Below are positions 61,551 through 64,000 of a DNA stretch of 64,000 nucleotides, piece after piece. Every line of letters starts with the position of its first letter. Position 1 is the first letter of the stretch. The notes under the pieces are model-generated. The model was not told where the DNA came from. It saw nothing but the letters and a program-made list of their open reading frames with translations, and did not search any database. The position numbers were made by a program, and so were the translations under genes. Source of the stretch: an uncultured Flavobacteriia bacterium (lineage in GTDB: Bacteria; Bacteroidota; Bacteroidia; Flavobacteriales_D; Crocinitomicaceae); the NCBI GenBank assembly GCA_937975705.1, contig CALJTX010000038.1:1-64000 (forward strand), written 5' to 3'.

Positions 61551-61596
61551 CAGCAAACAAAGTGTTTTATTTATAATTAATCTAAATAAAAACGAG

Positions 61597-61920
61597 ATGT
61601 TAACCGTAACAGATGCTGCCAAAAAACAGTCGCTGCGCCTCATGGAAGACGAGCAAAAAGAAGGTTACTTTATCAGAGTAGGTGTGCAAGGCGGAGGCTG
61701 TTCAGGCCTTATGTACCAGCTTACTTTTGACAATCAAGAAAACGAAGGCGACATGTCCTTTGAAAACAACGGCGTTAAGGTGGTTGTAGATAAAAAAAGT
61801 TACCTGTATTTAGTGGGTACTACCCTAGATTTTTCTGGTGGTTTGAATGGAAAAGGTTTTGTTTTTCAGAACCCTAATGCCGATAGAACTTGTGGTTGTG
61901 GTGAATCCTTTTCTGTATAA
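61597..61920 (+). CDS. A-type iron-sulphur carrier (SufA/ErpA-like)
   Basis: A 107-aa HesB/IscA family protein that carries Fe-S clusters from the SUF scaffold to targets. The three conserved Cys are present: one in QGGGCSGLMYQL and two in RTCGCGESFSV at the C-terminus. It is the first gene of the suf operon, 2 bases before sufB. SufA or ErpA cannot be told apart by sequence alone. Confidence 0.94.
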   Translation: MLTVTDAAKKQSLRLMEDEQKEGYFIRVGVQGGGCSGLMYQLTFDNQENEGDMSFENNGVKVVVDKKSYLYLVGTTLDFSGGLNGKGFVFQNPNADRTCGCGESFSV

Positions 61921-61922
61921 AG

Positions 61923-63371
61923 ATGTCTAACTACACCGAAAACGAACTCGCCCAAGACCTCGAAAACCAAGAATATAAATTTGGTTTTGTCACAGACATC
62001 GAAGCCGACACCGTCCCCATTGGTCTGAACGAAGACATCATTCGCCTCATTTCAGCCAAGAAAAATGAGCCCCAATGGCTCCTTGACGAACGCCTTAAAG
62101 CCTTCGCTATTTGGCAAGAAATGACTGAGCCAGAATGGGCTCATGTACACTATCAAAAACCCGATTTCCAAGCCATCGCTTATTATTCTGCACCCAAGCA
62201 GACCAAAAAATACGAGTCCTGGGACGACGTCGATCCAGAACTCAAAGAAACCATGAAAAAACTAGGGATTTCGATGGAAGAACAACAACGCCTCACTGGT
62301 GTTGCCGTCGATTTCGTCATGGACTCCGTTTCTGTCGCCACTTCATTTAAAGCCAAACTGAGCGAGCTCGGCATCATCTTTTGTTCTTTCTCAGAAGCAG
62401 TTCAAGAACACCCTGAGCTCGTACAAAAATACATGGGAACCGTTGTGCCAAGCACCGACAACTTTTATGCGGCGCTCAACAGTGCTGTATTTACAGATGG
62501 TTCTTTCTGCTACATTCCAAAAGGGGTTCGCTGCCCAATGGAGCTTTCCACTTATTTTAGGATCAACGCAGGCGGCACAGGCCAGTTCGAAAGAACGCTC
62601 GTGGTTGCAGACGAAGGTGCATATGTTTCCTACCTTGAAGGCTGTACCGCTCCACAGCGCGACGAAAACCAATTGCACGCGGCAGTGGTAGAACTCATTG
62701 CGCTAAAAGACGCCGAAATCAAATATTCAACCGTACAAAACTGGTATCCTGGAGACAAAGAAGGTAAAGGCGGCGTATTTAATTTTGTTACCAAACGCGG
62801 CATCTGCGAAACCAACGCCAAAATTTCCTGGACCCAAGTTGAAACCGGCTCAGCCGTTACCTGGAAATACCCTTCTTGTATTTTAAAAGGAGACCACTCC
62901 GTCGGCGAATTCTACTCTGTAGCCGTCACCAATAACTTCCAGCAAGCCGATACCGGGACCAAAATGATTCACCTCGGTAAAAACACGAAGTCAACCATTA
63001 TTTCTAAAGGTATATCTGCTGGGAACTCCCAAAACGCATACCGAGGCCTTGTTCAAATCCATAAAGGAGCACAAAACGCGCGCAATTTCTCGCAATGCGA
63101 CTCCTTACTCATGACCGACCACTGCGGCGCACATACATTCCCATATATTGAGTGTAAAAATCCGACGGCCAAAATTGAACACGAAGCCACCACCTCTAAA
63201 ATTGGTGAAGACCAACTCTTCTATTGCATGCAGCGCGGCATCAGCGAAGAAAAAGCCATCAGCCTAATTGTCAATGGCTATTGTAAAGAAGTACTCAATC
63301 AGCTGCCAATGGAATTTGCCGTAGAAGCACAAAAACTCCTAGCCATCAGCTTAGAAGGTAGCGTTGGTTAA
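61923..63371 (+). CDS. sufB: Fe-S cluster assembly protein SufB
   Basis: A 482-aa scaffold subunit of the SufBCD complex, which builds Fe-S clusters. It is strongly conserved: DFVMDSVSVATSFKAKL, YIPKGVRCPMELSTYFRIN, YVSYLEGCTAPQRDENQLHA, YPGDKEGKGGVFNFVTKRG, and SQCDSLLMTDHCGAHTFPYI (with the Cys-His region used for cluster building). Length is normal. It lies 2 bases after the carrier gene and 31 bases before sufC. Confidence 0.97.
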   Translation: MSNYTENELAQDLENQEYKFGFVTDIEADTVPIGLNEDIIRLISAKKNEPQWLLDERLKAFAIWQEMTEPEWAHVHYQKPDFQAIAYYSAPKQTKKYESWDDVDPELKETMKKLGISMEEQQRLTGVAVDFVMDSVSVATSFKAKLSELGIIFCSFSEAVQEHPELVQKYMGTVVPSTDNFYAALNSAVFTDGSFCYIPKGVRCPMELSTYFRINAGGTGQFERTLVVADEGAYVSYLEGCTAPQRDENQLHAAVVELIALKDAEIKYSTVQNWYPGDKEGKGGVFNFVTKRGICETNAKISWTQVETGSAVTWKYPSCILKGDHSVGEFYSVAVTNNFQQADTGTKMIHLGKNTKSTIISKGISAGNSQNAYRGLVQIHKGAQNARNFSQCDSLLMTDHCGAHTFPYIECKNPTAKIEHEATTSKIGEDQLFYCMQRGISEEKAISLIVNGYCKEVLNQLPMEFAVEAQKLLAISLEGSVG

Positions 63372-63402
63372 CACAAACAATTCAAGACCAGAACTCGACA
63401 CA

Positions 63403-64000
63403 ATGATAAAAATAGAAAATTTACACGCGCGCATCAATGACAAGGAAATCCTCAAAGGATTGAACCTCGAAGTAAAAGCGGGTGAAGTACATGCCATCAT
63501 GGGGCCAAACGGCGCAGGTAAGAGTACGCTTGCCTCCGTATTAGCCGGGCGTGAAGACTACGAAGTCACACAAGGCAGTGTGTCTTTTTTAGGTAAAGAT
63601 CTACTTGAGCTCTCCACCGAAGACCGCGCAAGAGAAGGTCTTTTCTTGGCCTTTCAATATCCTGTAGAAATTCCGGGTGTCAGCAACGTTAACTTTTTGA
63701 GAACAGCACTCAATGAAAAACGTGCTTACCACGGCCAAGATCCCATTTCTGCAAAAGACTTTATGGCGTTAGTCCGCGAAAAATCAGCACTCGTAGAGCT
63801 CGATGCCAAATTAGCCTCTCGTTCGGTCAACGAAGGATTTTCTGGTGGCGAAAAGAAACGCAACGAAATTTTTCAGATGGCCATGCTTGAGCCCAAACTC
63901 GCCGTTCTAGACGAAACCGATTCTGGACTAGATATCGATGCACTGCGCATTGTTTCGCAAGGCGTTAATGCGCTCAAATCACCTGAAAATGCGACAATCG
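63403..64000 (+). CDS. sufC: Fe-S cluster assembly ATPase SufC, cut by the window end
   Basis: The first 199 residues of SufC, the ABC-type ATPase of the SufBCD complex; the 3' end is outside the window. Visible are Walker A GPNGAGKST, Q-loop AFQYPVEIPGVSNV, the signature NEGFSGGEKKRNEI, and Walker B LAVLDETDSGLDID. The GFSGGEKKR signature and DETDSGLD are diagnostic for SufC rather than other ABC ATPases. It starts at ATG 63403, 31 bases after sufB. Confidence 0.95.
   Translation, partial: MIKIENLHARINDKEILKGLNLEVKAGEVHAIMGPNGAGKSTLASVLAGREDYEVTQGSVSFLGKDLLELSTEDRAREGLFLAFQYPVEIPGVSNVNFLRTALNEKRAYHGQDPISAKDFMALVREKSALVELDAKLASRSVNEGFSGGEKKRNEIFQMAMLEPKLAVLDETDSGLDIDALRIVSQGVNALKSPENATI

Noticed and set aside
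1..64000. tRNA, rRNA or insertion sequence genes
   Set aside because: All gaps between genes are short and none shows a tRNA-like cloverleaf, rRNA sequence, transposase or terminal inverted repeats.

Overview
The window comes from a gliding or T9SS-bearing member of the Bacteroidota, most likely class Flavobacteriia. I cannot name a genus. The reasons are: several cargo proteins with type IX secretion sorting domains (both the short 'type A' tail and the 'gliding motility-associated' type B tail), two PorP/SprF genes, gldA, A-rich start regions without clear Shine-Dalgarno sequences, and promoter-like TAnnTTTG boxes. Coding density is very high. No gene-free stretch exceeds about 120 bases, and I see no rRNA, tRNA, CRISPR array or insertion sequence.

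Bases 1-16680 are dominated by cell-surface and secretion genes on the + strand. Two three-gene sets with the same order (secreted adhesin with type B tail, then PorP/SprF, then an OmpA/PD40/TPR protein) lie at 3-4773 and 8286-14415. Between them are yigZ, a GH13 amylase-like lipoprotein, a beta-barrel-like protein and a DUF456 membrane protein. An ankyrin protein and a DOMON-like type A cargo follow. At 16673-18637, on the - strand, one ORF joins a lycopene cyclase to a Brp/Blh-type beta-carotene dioxygenase. That is a complete lycopene-to-retinal step in one polypeptide.

Bases 19738-27447 look like an accessory, defence-type island. It holds a T5orf172/GIY-YIG nuclease-like protein and a WYL regulator on the - strand. 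Divergent from these on the + strand are an AAA ATPase, a small unknown protein, a Cas4/RecB-like PD-(D/E)XK nuclease with an Fe-S cysteine set, an AT-rich unknown gene, a SLOG-fold protein translationally coupled to it, and a second PD-(D/E)XK protein. The combination matches no defence system I can name, so it is the best candidate for an undescribed system.

Bases 27413-44352 return to housekeeping genes: xseAB, a LamG T9SS cargo, a HigBA-like toxin-antitoxin pair with a clear palindromic operator, then a long - strand run (DUF3108, tyrS, gldA, O-antigen ligase, S41 protease, rnpA, a membrane protein, GH25 lysozyme, LRR protein), a T9SS cargo, and ribF-queA. Bases 44438-48832 hold an MBOAT acyltransferase with two SGNH hydrolases, probably a surface-polysaccharide acetylation set. 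Then come a DUF255 thioredoxin-like protein, a split transketolase interrupted by a VWA gene, a secreted pair ending in a CUB/P-domain type B cargo, hutU, a phosphodiesterase, a type A cargo, and the start of the suf operon (sufA-like, sufB, sufC cut by the window end).
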